This document shows positions 5,939-5,969 of a stretch of DNA of 5,969 nucleotides, one piece after another. How positions within the stretch are numbered: position 1 is the first letter of the stretch; each line of letters starts with the position of its first letter. The translations under genes were made by a program, and so were the position numbers. The DNA comes from an uncultured Clostridia bacterium. GTDB taxonomy: Bacteria; Bacillota; Clostridia; Oscillospirales; CAG-272. The stretch is taken from positions 1 to 5,969 of the forward strand of contig CAJGEA010000122.1 in assembly GCA_904502015.1 (NCBI GenBank). The letters run 5' to 3'. Under the pieces are notes generated by a model, which was not told where the DNA came from, ran no database searches, and saw only the letters and a program-made list of their open reading frames with translations.

Positions 5939-5969
5939 AATCCCTTCCCTTACATGGTGGCGCACGCGG

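Larger units (their letters stand above)
5689..5969. other. Non-coding right flank with repeat and hairpins
   Basis: No credible gene lies here. The stretch contains the inverted repeat copy (5739-5845) and two hairpins (5863-5894 and 5909-5938). A frame open from an ATG at 5861 to the window end has no ribosome binding site and runs through both hairpins, so it is not called. A short dyad, GCCGT-T-ACGGC (5720-5730), has no assigned role. Confidence 0.55.

Noticed and set aside
5861..5969. Possible partial gene from ATG at 5861, open to the window end
   Set aside because: No ribosome binding site precedes it, and its bases are taken up by two hairpins; more likely repeat DNA than coding. Sequence past the edge would settle it.

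Overview
The window looks like chromosome from a GC-rich member of the Firmicutes, probably an uncultured gut Clostridia. This is inferred from the sigma-A promoters with near-perfect consensus, the AAGGAGG-type ribosome binding sites, the GC-rich third codon positions, and the kinds of glycosidases present. The genus cannot be told from the sequence. There are no RNA genes, insertion sequences, CRISPR arrays or phage genes. Most of the DNA is four ordinary, intact genes in two convergent transcription units.

Left to right: positions 1-292 are non-coding and carry a diverged repeat unit (18-122) plus an extra copy of its end motif (141-153). A strong extended -10 promoter (293-321) drives an operon of three plus-strand genes. 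These are a cytoplasmic family GH20 beta-N-acetylhexosaminidase (366-1805), a multi-pass PAP2-family phosphatase (1821-2768), and a GNAT N-acetyltransferase (2765-3307, overlapping the previous gene by 4 bases). A perfect 20-bp hairpin terminator (3306-3352) follows and should work in both directions. A single minus-strand gene, a family GH3 beta-glucosidase of the BglX type (3394-5592), converges on it. Its perfect consensus promoter lies at 5660-5688, and a 16-base palindrome sits just after the expected transcription start. Positions 5689-5969 are non-coding and hold a second, inverted copy of the repeat unit (5739-5845) and two hairpins (5863-5894 and 5909-5938).

The two glycosidases lack signal peptides, so they probably act inside the cell on imported oligosaccharides: GH20 removes terminal N-acetylhexosamine and GH3 removes beta-linked glucose or xylose. 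The PAP2 protein is a membrane phosphatase, possibly for undecaprenyl pyrophosphate or another lipid phosphate. The GNAT substrate is unknown. A shared pathway between GH20, PAP2 and GNAT is not shown by the sequence, though cell-wall amino-sugar turnover would fit the first two.

The least explained part is the repeat family. Two copies of about 105 bp, in opposite orientations at the two ends of the window, keep the same predicted fold, including a G-U wobble in place of an A-U pair. Each copy lies upstream of, and in the same orientation as, the neighbouring transcription unit.
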